Of a stretch of 10,201 bases of DNA, positions 1-7,749 are shown piece by piece (position 1 is the stretch's first letter; each line of letters begins with the position of its first letter). The notes under the pieces are model-generated. The model had not been told where the DNA came from. It saw only the letters and a list, made by a program, of their open reading frames with translations, and made no database searches. The DNA is from Bacteroidota bacterium. GTDB taxonomy: Bacteria; Bacteroidota; Bacteroidia; JACCXN01. Both the position numbers and the translations under genes were made by a program. The stretch spans positions 1-10,201 of the forward strand of contig CANHPJ010000033.1 in assembly GCA_947462515.1 (NCBI GenBank), in the 5' to 3' direction.

Positions 1-423
1 TATTCCAACCTGACCGATAATTTTAAATCTTCCTTCTAAACCGTCTTTGTTTTTTTTGAAAACTTTAATATAGTCATCCAAAAAACCTATCATTCCCAAC
101 CAAACGGTTGAAACTAGCATCAAAATGATATATACATTTTCTAACTTGGCGAATAAAAGTGTAGGAATTAAAATTGCGGACAAAATAATTAACCCCCCCA
201 TGGTTGGTGTACCTTGCTTAGCAATTTGACCTTCCAAACCAAGATTTCTAACGATTTCACCCACTTGCTTTAATTGCAGATATTGAATGATTCTTTTACC
301 AAGCACCAAAGAAATGATTAAAGAGGTAATCAATGCCATTGCTGCGCGAAACGATATGTATTGAAACACACCTGCTCCAGGAAAATCAATACGATCTAAA
401 AATTCGAATAAATAATAAAACAT
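1..423 (-). CDS. mraY: Phospho-N-acetylmuramoyl-pentapeptide-transferase, N-terminal part (runs off the left edge)
   Basis: MraY is the integral membrane enzyme that transfers phospho-MurNAc-pentapeptide from UDP to undecaprenyl phosphate, making lipid I. The ATG is at 423-421, and 141 codons are present before the window ends in frame, so about a third of a normal MraY is seen. The translation begins MFYYLFEFLDRIDFPGAG, typical of the family. It has hydrophobic segments at about residues 25-42, 78-92 and 96-115, the conserved PTMGG motif at 73-77, and the DD pair (D116, D117) in the FLDDYIK motif that belongs to the catalytic, magnesium-binding site. It starts 7 bases after the murE stop codon, with no murF between, so it is the next gene of the dcw operon. 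There is no sign of damage; the truncation is only the window edge. Confidence 0.96.
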   Translation of the reverse strand, partial: MFYYLFEFLDRIDFPGAGVFQYISFRAAMALITSLIISLVLGKRIIQYLQLKQVGEIVRNLGLEGQIAKQGTPTMGGLIILSAILIPTLLFAKLENVYIILMLVSTVWLGMIGFLDDYIKVFKKNKDGLEGRFKIIGQVGI

Positions 424-430
424 ATAGTAT

Positions 431-1891
431 TTATTGAAGTATGTTAAAAATGTCTTTTACTAATTGCATATCATCAAAAGGATATTTTACACCTTTTATC
501 TCTTGATATTTTTCATGTCCTTTACCGGCTATTAATATAATATCACCAGGCAGAGCTAATTGACAGGCCACGTTAATAGCTTCTTTTCTATCAGTAACAG
601 CCATAGCTTTTTTATAATTAACAGGCTCTACTCCTTTTTTCATTTGTTCTATAATAGCTTCTGGCTCTTCAGACCTAGGATTATCCGATGTGAAAATCAC
701 TTTACTACTGTTATCACAAGCTATCTTTGCCATAACAGGACGTTTTTGCGCATCTCTATCTCCTCCACATCCTACAACGGTAATTACCTTTTCATTGCCT
801 GTTCTTATATCCTTAATAGTTTTCAAAACATTATTCAACGCATCAGGAGTGTGCGCATAATCAACTATAACAGTTATATTACTTTCTGATTTAACATACT
901 GAAAACGACCCTCAACAGGAGATAAATCGCTTAGGCCGGTAAGAATTTGCATTTTGTCTTTTTCTAACAAAACTGCAGTAGCATATACCGCAAGGGTATT
1001 ATAAGCATTAAAACCACCTATTAATTTTACCCAAACTTCATTGTCATCAATATTCATCAACAAACCTGAAAATTGATTTTCGAGCACTTTACCTTTAAAA
1101 TCAGCCAGCGAATTAAGACTATAGGTTAATTTTTTTGCTTTTGTGTTTTGCAGCATAACAGATCCGTTTCTGTCATCTTTGTTGATCAAAGCAAAAGCAT
1201 CTTCACCCAAGGCATCAAAAAACCCTTTTTTAGCCTTTATATATTCTTCAAAAGTTTTGTGATAATCTAGATGGTCATGAGTTATATTCGTGAAAACTCC
1301 ACCGGCAAAATCAATTCCCGTAATCCTTTTTTGAACTACTGCATGCGAACTAACTTCCATGAAACAATATGTACATCCAGAATCGACCATCCTGCGCAAC
1401 AATGCATTCAGCTGAATTGCATCAGGAGTGGTATGGGTAGCTTCAACTATTTCATCATTAATTATATTTTTAACTGTCGAGAGTAATCCAACTTTATAAC
1501 CTAAATATTTGAACAATTGATATAATAATGTGACCGTTGTAGTTTTACCATTGGTTCCGGTTACTCCAACCAACTTCAAGGATGAAGAAGGATTACCAAA
1601 AAAATTAGCTGCTATTTCGCCCAATGCAACTGAAGTATTCTTAACTTTTATATAACTTATTTTATCCACTATAAGGTCTGGAAACTCTTCGCAAACAATA
1701 GCTATAGCGCCAGAATTTATTGCCTGTTCAATATGCACATGTCCGTCCGTCTGCTCACCTTTAACTGCAACAAACAAAGAATGTCGCGTAACTTTTCTGG
1801 AATCGAAACAAATTGTGGATATGGCAATATTTGTTGAGCCTAATAGATCAACAATACCAGCTTTGTATAAAATATCTTTTAACAATTTCAT
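431..1891 (-). CDS. murE: UDP-N-acetylmuramoyl-L-alanyl-D-glutamate--2,6-diaminopimelate ligase
   Basis: This cytoplasmic ATP-dependent Mur ligase adds the third residue to the peptidoglycan stem peptide. The protein is 486 residues, normal for MurE. Visible motifs are the P-loop GVTGTNGKTTT at 109-119, the HTTPDA region near 153-158, EVSSHA at 179-184, the YxxAK lysine at K221 (expected to be carbamylated), THDHLDYH at 204-211, the HTPDAL motif at 347-352, and GKGHE at 456-460. The DNPR motif at 403-406 is the signature of enzymes that add meso-diaminopimelate rather than lysine, so a meso-DAP peptidoglycan is inferred. The ATG at 1891-1889 overlaps the ftsI stop codon by one base (TAATG), which points to translational coupling. 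It lies between ftsI and mraY in the dcw operon. Confidence 0.97.
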   Translation of the reverse strand: MKLLKDILYKAGIVDLLGSTNIAISTICFDSRKVTRHSLFVAVKGEQTDGHVHIEQAINSGAIAIVCEEFPDLIVDKISYIKVKNTSVALGEIAANFFGNPSSSLKLVGVTGTNGKTTTVTLLYQLFKYLGYKVGLLSTVKNIINDEIVEATHTTPDAIQLNALLRRMVDSGCTYCFMEVSSHAVVQKRITGIDFAGGVFTNITHDHLDYHKTFEEYIKAKKGFFDALGEDAFALINKDDRNGSVMLQNTKAKKLTYSLNSLADFKGKVLENQFSGLLMNIDDNEVWVKLIGGFNAYNTLAVYATAVLLEKDKMQILTGLSDLSPVEGRFQYVKSESNITVIVDYAHTPDALNNVLKTIKDIRTGNEKVITVVGCGGDRDAQKRPVMAKIACDNSSKVIFTSDNPRSEEPEAIIEQMKKGVEPVNYKKAMAVTDRKEAINVACQLALPGDIILIAGKGHEKYQEIKGVKYPFDDMQLVKDIFNILQ

Positions 1892-4020
1892 TATGACAGT
1901 TCTAGAAAAATTTCACTTCCCTTTTCTATAGGTAAGCCTTGTACAAGTGATTGTTTTCTAACAACACCTCTGCCAACAAACCTTACTCTAACACCTTTAT
2001 TTTCAAGCAAATAAGCAGCATCTTGTGCTCCCATACCAACAACGTTAGGCATTAAATTGCTTGTATAATTTATCTTACTTACCTCAATACCAGTAGGTAA
2101 TGTGTTGGTAATTATCCATTCTGCCGCTTCATTCTTAGATTTTACTTTTATTTTTAAATCTTTCAAAACTTTACTTAAATCACTGTAATTGCCATTTTTC
2201 GAAAACGGAAATGCGCTGCTTGCCAAATAAGGTTGCTTCTCAAAGTTCTTATGAATATCCAGATTAGTGGAATATACTTTGTCGGCTATTTCTTTGAAAA
2301 TTGGCCCAGCTACCTGATTACCATAAAACACACCATTTGAAGGGGCATTTACTACAACAATGCAAGAATACTGCGGTTTATCGGCAGGAAAATACCCACA
2401 CAATGAGGCTTGATAACTAACCCCTCCATTTTTATACCCGTACTTTGAATTTGCTATTTGAGCGGTACCAGTCTTTGCAGCTATTTTATAATTTGGATTT
2501 TTTAAATTAACTGCTGTTCCATTTTCAACAACCCCTTCCAACATTTCTTTTGCTTTAGCAACAGTCTCTTTTGAACAAATTGCTTCATTGATAACTACCG
2601 TCTCAATTCTTCGAACCACCTGGGATTTATTTCTTATTTCCTTTGCAAACTTTGGCTTTACCATTTTTCCATCATTGGCAATAGCGTTATAAAATGTCAA
2701 AATTTGAAGAGGAGTTAATTTTACTTCGTACCCGATAGACATCCATGGCAACGTAACATTCGACCAGCTCTTTGTGTTCGTATTTTTAATGTATGGCATT
2801 CCCTCTCCTGGTATCTCTAGATTTAGTGGCACATTTAAATTCATGGATGTCAGTCGATCAATGAATTTTTGAGGATTTTTTGCGTAACTATTATAAATCA
2901 CTCTAGAAACAGCAACATTCGAAGAAACTTCAAACCCTCTTTTTATGGTAATTTTACCATATCCCCCTTCATGTGAGTCACGCATGGTTTCTCTTCCAAA
3001 CTTATATGTCCCGTCATTGGTGCCAACACTATCAGTAATTTTAATTAATCCATCTTCAATGCCAGCTATTAAAGACGCTAACTTGAATGTTGAACCTGGC
3101 TCAGTACTCTCTCCTATAGCATAATTATATTTTTCGTCATACTCTCCATTTTTTCCTCGAGACAAATTTGCTATTGCCTTAACCTCCCCGGTTTTAACCT
3201 CCATCAATATAACGCAACCATGATCTGCATTATGAATCAACAGCTGATTCATCAGGGCAGCTTCAGCAACATCCTGTATGTTTATATCAATACTCGTTAT
3301 GAGATCATTTCCATCTTTGGGCTCTATTTCATTATCACTATTAACAGGCATCCAAACTCCACCAGCGATTTTTTGCATATATCTTTTTCCTTTCTCGCCT
3401 TCTAATTCATCTGAATAGGCACCTTCCAAACCAATTGGCTTAGCACCAACTCTTTCCATCCCGATTGTCCTTGCAGCTAAAACCCCAAATGGTCTCGCCC
3501 TTATATTAAATTGTTCATAGATCAATCCTCCCTTATATTTCCCTAATCTGAAAATAGGAAAACTGCGCATTGCCTTTAATTGGTGATAACTTACCCTGCG
3601 CTTGATAAGGTGATACCTTTCCCCACCTCGCCTAGCTTTTGTAAGATCAATCTTATACTCACGCGCCGATTTATCCTGAAATAAATTAGCCAAACAGATA
3701 GCAAGAGAATCAACATTATCATTGAAAAACTCCTTTGTTATAGACTCTGCATTAACATCCATTCTTATTTCATAATGTGGCAAGGATGTTGCTAACAAGC
3801 CCCCATCCGATGAAAAAATATTACCCCGTACCGCCTCTATAACCTTTAAATCTATAGTCTGCTCTTCGGCTTTTGCCTTCCAAAACTCTCCTTCAGCAAA
3901 CATAATATGCATAACCCTTGCTATGATTGCAACTCCCAACAGGAAGAAAACAACATAGAGAAAGTATACGCGAAGTAGTATGTCTTTTTTAGCGTCCAAT
4001 TTATTATTCTTTATAAACAA
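1891..4020 (-). CDS. ftsI: Septal peptidoglycan transpeptidase, class B penicillin-binding protein with C-terminal PASTA domain (FtsI/PBP3 type)
   Basis: A membrane-anchored D,D-transpeptidase that cross-links septal peptidoglycan with the FtsW glycosyltransferase. It has 709 residues. Order of parts: short cytoplasmic N-terminus, one membrane segment at about 16-38, a dimerisation/pedestal domain at about 55-235 (including VRGNIFSSDG near 64-73), and the transpeptidase domain at about 240-585. The three active-site motifs are intact: SxxK at 310-313 (STFK, nucleophile S310), SxN at 366-368 (SSN) and KTG at 516-518 (KTGTAQ). Residues 654-709 form one PASTA domain (MPNVVGMGAQDAAYLLENKG at its start). 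The ATG at 4020-4018 lies inside the 3' end of the FtsL-like gene, a 17-base overlap. A single PASTA tail is seen on many FtsI proteins outside Proteobacteria. Position between ftsL and murE supports FtsI over an elongation-specific PBP2. Confidence 0.96.
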   Translation of the reverse strand: MFIKNNKLDAKKDILLRVYFLYVVFFLLGVAIIARVMHIMFAEGEFWKAKAEEQTIDLKVIEAVRGNIFSSDGGLLATSLPHYEIRMDVNAESITKEFFNDNVDSLAICLANLFQDKSAREYKIDLTKARRGGERYHLIKRRVSYHQLKAMRSFPIFRLGKYKGGLIYEQFNIRARPFGVLAARTIGMERVGAKPIGLEGAYSDELEGEKGKRYMQKIAGGVWMPVNSDNEIEPKDGNDLITSIDINIQDVAEAALMNQLLIHNADHGCVILMEVKTGEVKAIANLSRGKNGEYDEKYNYAIGESTEPGSTFKLASLIAGIEDGLIKITDSVGTNDGTYKFGRETMRDSHEGGYGKITIKRGFEVSSNVAVSRVIYNSYAKNPQKFIDRLTSMNLNVPLNLEIPGEGMPYIKNTNTKSWSNVTLPWMSIGYEVKLTPLQILTFYNAIANDGKMVKPKFAKEIRNKSQVVRRIETVVINEAICSKETVAKAKEMLEGVVENGTAVNLKNPNYKIAAKTGTAQIANSKYGYKNGGVSYQASLCGYFPADKPQYSCIVVVNAPSNGVFYGNQVAGPIFKEIADKVYSTNLDIHKNFEKQPYLASSAFPFSKNGNYSDLSKVLKDLKIKVKSKNEAAEWIITNTLPTGIEVSKINYTSNLMPNVVGMGAQDAAYLLENKGVRVRFVGRGVVRKQSLVQGLPIEKGSEIFLELS

Positions 4021-4387
4021 CTATTTTTTTCGGTGGCACAACAGACTCCCTAACGCCTTGAAGCTCTAAAGCTTTTGCAACTTGAGACTGCTTGCTATTA
4101 AACATCAGATCAGTTTTTGTAATGATGTATTCCGTTTTCAATTCTTTTAACTCAGCACCAACCGTATTAATCGCTCTTACAGTATCCTCGGCATAGTACC
4201 CATTTCCAATGTAGCACAGACAAACAAAAGTGATAAAGAATACAAAGGGTAACGATGCTATTGCCCCATCTCGCGTTAAGAAATTACCATTAAAAACATC
4301 TACAACATAAGCAACAGCCTTGCCTTTGTTTGCTTTAGGACGAACTCCCTCGGCTTTAGATGTTTCTTTTTTCTTAAACTGATTCAT
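4004..4387 (-). CDS. ftsL: FtsL-like cell division protein
   Basis: A small bitopic membrane protein, 127 residues from the chosen start. It has a basic cytoplasmic N-terminus, one membrane segment at about residues 42-63, and a short extracytoplasmic region (about 68-108) that looks able to form a coiled coil (for example TVRAINTVGAELKELKTEY). Sequence identity to classical FtsL is low. The call rests on size, topology and its position between rsmH and ftsI, which is where Bacteroidota carry their divergent FtsL. FtsL normally works in the FtsQLB divisome subcomplex that activates FtsWI. I start at ATG 4387-4385; a TTG two codons upstream (4393) is possible but less likely. The 3' end overlaps ftsI by 17 bases, suggesting coupled translation. 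Confidence 0.82.
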   Translation of the reverse strand: MNQFKKKETSKAEGVRPKANKGKAVAYVVDVFNGNFLTRDGAIASLPFVFFITFVCLCYIGNGYYAEDTVRAINTVGAELKELKTEYIITKTDLMFNSKQSQVAKALELQGVRESVVPPKKIVVYKE

Positions 4388-4401
4388 CGACAATTAAAAT
4401 C

Positions 4402-5298
4402 TTAATTCTTTTCTGCTATTCTTAACTTTGCACTTCTGCTTCTGCTATTTTCTTTTACTTCTTTTTCTGAAGGCACAATTGGCTTGCTACCGATGATTTT
4501 AAAAGGTGTTATGGGGTTTCCAAAAAAATCTTTTTCCAACTCCCCTTCAAACTTGCCTTTTTTCATGAAATTTTTAACTAACCTGTCTTCCAAAGAATGA
4601 TAAGACATGACAACCAACCTTCCCCCCTTATCCAAAACCTCAGTAGTCTGAATCAAAAACTCCTTCAAAACCTCAATCTCCTGATTAACCTCTATTCTAA
4701 TTGCCTGAAACAATTGAGCATAAAACTGGTTATCTTTATATTTTGGAGCACAACTTGAAACAGCTGCCTTTAACTTGAACACAGTATCTATAGCACCGAA
4801 CTCCCTTTGTTTAACAATTTCAGTTGCAACCTTCCAGGCATTTGGCAATTCGCCATATTCCTTAAATATTTTTTTCAACTGCTCGTCACTATAGTCGCTC
4901 AACACATTTATAGCAGAAAGTTTAGCGTGTTTATCCATTCTCATATCCAAAGGGGCATCGAAACGAATCGAAAAACCTCTTTCAGCAATATCAAACTGAT
5001 GCGAGGAAACTCCCAAATCAGCCAAAATGCCCTTTATTGGCAAAGCCTTATGTAAGCGCAAAAAATTTTTCAAGTACCTGAAATTCTGCTGAATCAGAAC
5101 AAACCGCTCATCATTGATAGAATTTTGAACGGCATCAGGATCCTGATCAAAGGCAAACAACCTACCGGTTGTTAAATGCTTAATTATCTCCCTTGAATGA
5201 CCGCCGCCACCAAAAGTTACATCAACATAAACCCCTTCCGGATCAATATTTAAACCTGCTATACACTCTTGTAAAAGAACGGGATTATGATATTCCAT
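4402..5298 (-). CDS. rsmH: 16S rRNA (cytosine(1402)-N(4))-methyltransferase
   Basis: RsmH (formerly MraW) uses S-adenosylmethionine to methylate N4 of C1402 in the ribosomal P site. The protein is 298 residues, close to the usual length. It begins MEYHNPVLLQE, the typical family start. The SAM-binding motif is at 25-35 (VDVTFGGGGHS), an acidic ribose-binding loop FDQDPDA at 50-56, DLGVSSHQFD at 94-103, RGFS at 107-110, PLDMRMD at 116-122, and the catalytic-region motif MSYHSLEDRLVK at 231-242. The C-terminus has the usual SRSRSAKLR element at 285-293. Its ATG follows the mraZ TAG directly with no spacer (TAGATG). The stop is 14 bases before the ftsL-like ATG. It is the second gene of the dcw operon. 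Confidence 0.97.
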   Translation of the reverse strand: MEYHNPVLLQECIAGLNIDPEGVYVDVTFGGGGHSREIIKHLTTGRLFAFDQDPDAVQNSINDERFVLIQQNFRYLKNFLRLHKALPIKGILADLGVSSHQFDIAERGFSIRFDAPLDMRMDKHAKLSAINVLSDYSDEQLKKIFKEYGELPNAWKVATEIVKQREFGAIDTVFKLKAAVSSCAPKYKDNQFYAQLFQAIRIEVNQEIEVLKEFLIQTTEVLDKGGRLVVMSYHSLEDRLVKNFMKKGKFEGELEKDFFGNPITPFKIIGSKPIVPSEKEVKENSRSRSAKLRIAEKN

Positions 5299-5766
5299 CT
5301 ATTCCTGATTGTCTGATTTCTTTCCACCCATAACCTCTTCAGCCAATGAACCAAAATCAACATCTGGGTTATTGATAAATGCTTCATATTTATCCTTATC
5401 CCAAATCTCAATCATATTCCCTGCCGCGGCTACCACTATGTTTTTGTCAATACCTGCATAATCCAAAAGATCCTTGGCAATAAGCAAACGAGCATTGGCG
5501 TCTAATTCAACTGATTTAACTCCATAATTAAACATCCTTATAAAATCAGCATTCTTTTTAACAAATCTATTCAACTTATTTACCTCACTAGACAACTCAT
5601 TCCAACCGGCAATGGGATACAACTCCAAACACTTATTGAAAACACTTCTTTTCAAAACAAAACCATCTGACAATATCGCAGTAAGCTGTTTTTTAAAGGC
5701 AACAGGAAGCATTAGACGCCCTTTAGCATCAACGTTGCATTCATATACACCTATAAGATTTGTCAT
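5299..5766 (-). CDS. mraZ: Transcriptional regulator MraZ
   Basis: MraZ is a DNA-binding protein with a double AbrB-like fold that regulates the dcw operon it heads. From the ATG at 5766-5764 the protein is 155 residues and begins MTNLIGVYECNVDAKGRLML, the standard family N-terminus. The two repeated DxxxR motifs that mark the family are present: D13-AKG-R17 and D89-ANA-R93. The reading frame stays open upstream to a GTG at 5808, but that codon is part of the GTGG operator repeat array and the extra 14 residues are not family sequence, so the ATG at 5766 is preferred. The gene is directly abutted by rsmH. Autoregulation through the upstream GTGG repeats is inferred from the family. Confidence 0.96.
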   Translation of the reverse strand: MTNLIGVYECNVDAKGRLMLPVAFKKQLTAILSDGFVLKRSVFNKCLELYPIAGWNELSSEVNKLNRFVKKNADFIRMFNYGVKSVELDANARLLIAKDLLDYAGIDKNIVVAAAGNMIEIWDKDKYEAFINNPDVDFGSLAEEVMGGKKSDNQE

Positions 5767-5804
5767 TAGAATTCCTTTGTGCTGTAAATTTAAAACTTTT
5801 TTTA

Positions 5805-5849
5805 CCACATTTTACCACTTTCCCCCACTTTTGTTGAAAACTTTCCCAC
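5805..5849 (-). promoter_or_regulatory. Probable MraZ-binding operator (MraZ box) upstream of mraZ
   Basis: On the minus strand, GTGG units start at 5849 (GTGGG), 5828 (GTGGGGG), 5818 (GTGGT) and 5808 (GTGGT). The last three are spaced exactly 10 bases apart, and the first is 21 bases from the second, about two periods. Known MraZ operators are short TGGG-type repeats separated by 5 bases, a 10-base period, just upstream of mraZ, so the match in sequence, spacing and place is good. A weak -7-like element TACTTGTG (one mismatch to TAnnTTTG) overlaps the distal repeat at 5854-5847. If used, transcription would begin within the array. The promoter call is weak; the operator call is fairly strong. 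Confidence 0.75.
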
Positions 5850-5891
5850 AAGTAGGGTTTATTAACAACAAACCCCTAAAAAACCATAAAT

Positions 5892-5929
5892 AAAAAAAGG
5901 CGCATCAACATAAAATTGATGCGCCTTTT
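5892..5929 (-). terminator. Rho-independent terminator downstream of the DUF3108 gene
   Basis: A perfect 14-base inverted repeat: AAAAGGCGCATCAA at 5895-5908 pairs with TTGATGCGCCTTTT at 5916-5929 around a 7-base loop. Read on the minus strand, the hairpin ends in a run of seven T (5898-5892). It lies between the end of the DUF3108 gene and the mraZ operator, so it should stop read-through into the dcw operon. The plus-strand reading has only four T, so it would be weaker in that direction, where no gene needs it. Confidence 0.88.
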
Positions 5930-5990
5930 AAAATGGCAAAAAACAGAAACTACAACTATAAAACGAATCAGCCTAAACCAAAAATCATTT

Positions 5991-6815
5991 TTATTTACTA
6001 TTGATAACCCGAGAGTTAACGATATTTTTTACTTTTTTTTGATTAGTTAAATTAACTTTTATATTCCCTACCAAAATTTGTGTTTCTATATATATTGGGA
6101 TATGATTTTCATCATCCGTCATCCAAACAGTCATGTTTTCTCCTGAATTAAATAACTCCCCTTGAACTAAATTAACCTTGAATTTTACACACCTGTTTTT
6201 ACCAAAATATTTAGTGTTGATTTCTTCCTTCCCCAAATAGCGAACATATGTAATATGATGCTGATTATCAAGATATAAAAACACAGGAATAATATCATTG
6301 ACTTTATAAGAGGGGAAATTAATGTTACGGGAATAATAAATGGCGGAAAGCACATCAAAAGTACAATCTGTGATTTTCAATGTATCTTTCTTTAAAGGCT
6401 TTTTATGTTTTGAAATAAAAGTATATGCCTGATCTTTTACCTTGTTAAAAAACACATTCTCAAAAAGAAATTTTTCACCTTGAGACCCATTTCTATTGAA
6501 CTTGTATGGTGTTAATGTTAATTTATCGGCAAACGACTCCACGGTATCCCTTACCTTATAAATCCAATCATACTTTGGATATGTAAAACCTATTGCCCTA
6601 TAACGAAAAACATCTTTATGATTAAAAACACCTTCTAAAACCTCTATGGTAGCCAATCCGGCAACAGCATTGATAAAACCCCAATGATACTCAGCTTCAT
6701 AACTCAATAATTCACCGGGATCATAGGCATAATTTACAACCTTGCAGTTTGTCTGAGAACAAACCGACATTCCAGAAAAAAGAAAACAAAAAAAGATTAA
6801 TATCCCGTTAATCAT
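5991..6815 (-). CDS. DUF3108 domain-containing protein, probably exported
   Basis: A 274-residue protein from the ATG at 6815-6813. The N-terminus MINGILIFFCFLFSGMSVCS is a likely signal peptide; no clear lipobox is seen (MSVC before Cys19), so periplasmic location is inferred. The rest matches the DUF3108 family: the opening YDPGELLSYEAEYHWGFINA, then VAGLATIEV, the central YKVRDTVESF, the basic NRNGSQGEK segment, DVLSAIYYSRN, and a C-terminal beta-rich part with VWMTDDENHIPIYIE. The biochemical role of DUF3108 proteins is not established. The frame stays open to a TTG at 6866, but that start would overlap the globin gene and precede the signal peptide, so ATG 6815 is preferred. It starts 11 bases after the globin stop and is followed by a strong terminator, so it is the last gene of the yajQ unit. 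Confidence 0.85.
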   Translation of the reverse strand: MINGILIFFCFLFSGMSVCSQTNCKVVNYAYDPGELLSYEAEYHWGFINAVAGLATIEVLEGVFNHKDVFRYRAIGFTYPKYDWIYKVRDTVESFADKLTLTPYKFNRNGSQGEKFLFENVFFNKVKDQAYTFISKHKKPLKKDTLKITDCTFDVLSAIYYSRNINFPSYKVNDIIPVFLYLDNQHHITYVRYLGKEEINTKYFGKNRCVKFKVNLVQGELFNSGENMTVWMTDDENHIPIYIETQILVGNIKVNLTNQKKVKNIVNSRVINSK

Positions 6816-6826
6816 GCGCAGTAAAA

Positions 6827-7189
6827 TCAAGAATTTACCATATGTGAAGCCAACATTGGAAAACAATTATAAAGCGTGAATTTAAAATTTTGTTCAACAG
6901 GCAATTTATCTATTGCAAGCCTCATACAGTCTAACCAGGCATCCTTGGATTTTTCTGATATTTTATGAGGCAAATGTCTCATACGCATTTTTGGTTGACC
7001 TATGTTCTCGGAATACAAATCAGGCCCACCCAAGAATTGAGTTAAAAAATAATATTGCTTTCTTTTTATTTCATTAATATCACTCGAAAACAGATGTTTT
7101 ATTTCAGGGTGTTCAATAACGAGGTCATAAAAATTATCTACTAATAATTTTAAATTATCTGCACCTAAAATTTGATACACAGTCTGCAT
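6827..7189 (-). CDS. Group II truncated haemoglobin
   Basis: A 120-residue haem protein of the 2-over-2 globin fold, group II (trHbO type, like Bacillus subtilis YjbI). From remembered alignment to that protein: B10 tyrosine is Y21 (DNFYDLV), E11 glutamine is Q45 (KRKQ), the TQFLGGPDLYS segment is at 50-60, the proximal F8 histidine is H72 (MRMRHLP), and the group II G8 tryptophan is W85 (DAWLDCM). The C-terminus SHMVNS matches the usual ending. The E7 position appears to be I41, where B. subtilis has threonine. Proposed roles in the family include oxygen or peroxide chemistry and nitric oxide handling; the role here is not known. ATG is at 7189-7187, 40 bases past the yajQ stop, and its stop lies 11 bases before the DUF3108 start. 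Confidence 0.92.
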   Translation of the reverse strand: MQTVYQILGADNLKLLVDNFYDLVIEHPEIKHLFSSDINEIKRKQYYFLTQFLGGPDLYSENIGQPKMRMRHLPHKISEKSKDAWLDCMRLAIDKLPVEQNFKFTLYNCFPMLASHMVNS

Positions 7190-7229
7190 AATTTAATGAC
7201 ATTATGAACTATTGTAATTACCTTATTTT

Positions 7230-7721
7230 TTATGATTTCATATTTATGAACTGCAACGGAATCTCGAAATCAGTCTGTCTACATAAAGAAATTACTGCTT
7301 GCAAGTCGTCAATTTTTTTTGCAGTAACTCTTACTTGATCATCCATAATGGCTGCCTGAACCTTTAAACCCGAATCTTTTATAGCTTTTACTATTTTTTT
7401 TGCAATTTCTTTATCTATGCCCTGCCTTATTTTTATGTCTTTCTTGACCATATTGCCCGAGGCATATTGTTCTTTGCCAAAATCAAGAGCCTTGGTATCT
7501 AATTTTTGCTTCACCATCTTTGAACGAATCACATCCTCAATTGCCATTAGTCGCATTTCATTTTCTGACAAGACATGAAGCATTAAATTTTTCTTGTCTA
7601 AATCAACAGTGCTTTTCGAAGCACGAAAATCAAAACGTGTTAATATTTCTTTTTTTGCAGTATTAATGGCATTATCCAAATCTTGGATTTCTATTTTACT
7701 AACAATATCAAATGACGGCAT
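7230..7721 (-). CDS. yajQ: YajQ family nucleotide-binding protein (DUF520)
   Basis: A 163-residue soluble protein, the normal family length. It opens MPSFDIVSKIEIQDLDNAIN and contains the family hallmarks: the TRFDFR segment at 28-33, an EDVIRSKMVKQ region near 62-72, IRQGIDKEIAKKIVKAIKDS at 98-117, KVQAAIMDDQVRVTAKK at 119-135, and a C-terminal DFEIPLQFINM. YajQ proteins fold as two ferredoxin-like domains and have been reported to bind nucleic acids and, in Xanthomonas, cyclic di-GMP; which applies here cannot be told from sequence. It appears to be the first gene of a minus-strand unit with the truncated haemoglobin and DUF3108 genes, and is divergent from groES. A promoter candidate is at 7750-7782. 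Confidence 0.95.
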   Translation of the reverse strand: MPSFDIVSKIEIQDLDNAINTAKKEILTRFDFRASKSTVDLDKKNLMLHVLSENEMRLMAIEDVIRSKMVKQKLDTKALDFGKEQYASGNMVKKDIKIRQGIDKEIAKKIVKAIKDSGLKVQAAIMDDQVRVTAKKIDDLQAVISLCRQTDFEIPLQFINMKS

Positions 7722-7749
7722 ATCTGTTGTCTTTATTTATGTTGAGAAC

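Noticed and set aside
560..1486. Plus-strand open frames opposite murE (560-889 and 1271-1486)
   Set aside because: Both are antisense shadows of a complete, well-conserved gene, with low-complexity products lacking family resemblance.
5767..5808. Longer mraZ starting at GTG 5808 (14 extra residues)
   Set aside because: The extra residues do not resemble the MraZ N-terminus, and the GTG is part of the GTGG operator repeats. ATG 5766 gives the standard family start.
5612..5893. Plus-strand open reading frame of 93 codons across the mraZ start and operator
   Set aside because: It is antisense to mraZ and runs through its operator and into the terminator hairpin. The product has no recognisable domain.
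6816..6866. Longer DUF3108 protein starting at TTG 6866
   Set aside because: It would overlap the globin gene by 40 bases and place 17 residues ahead of a good signal peptide. ATG 6815 fits better.
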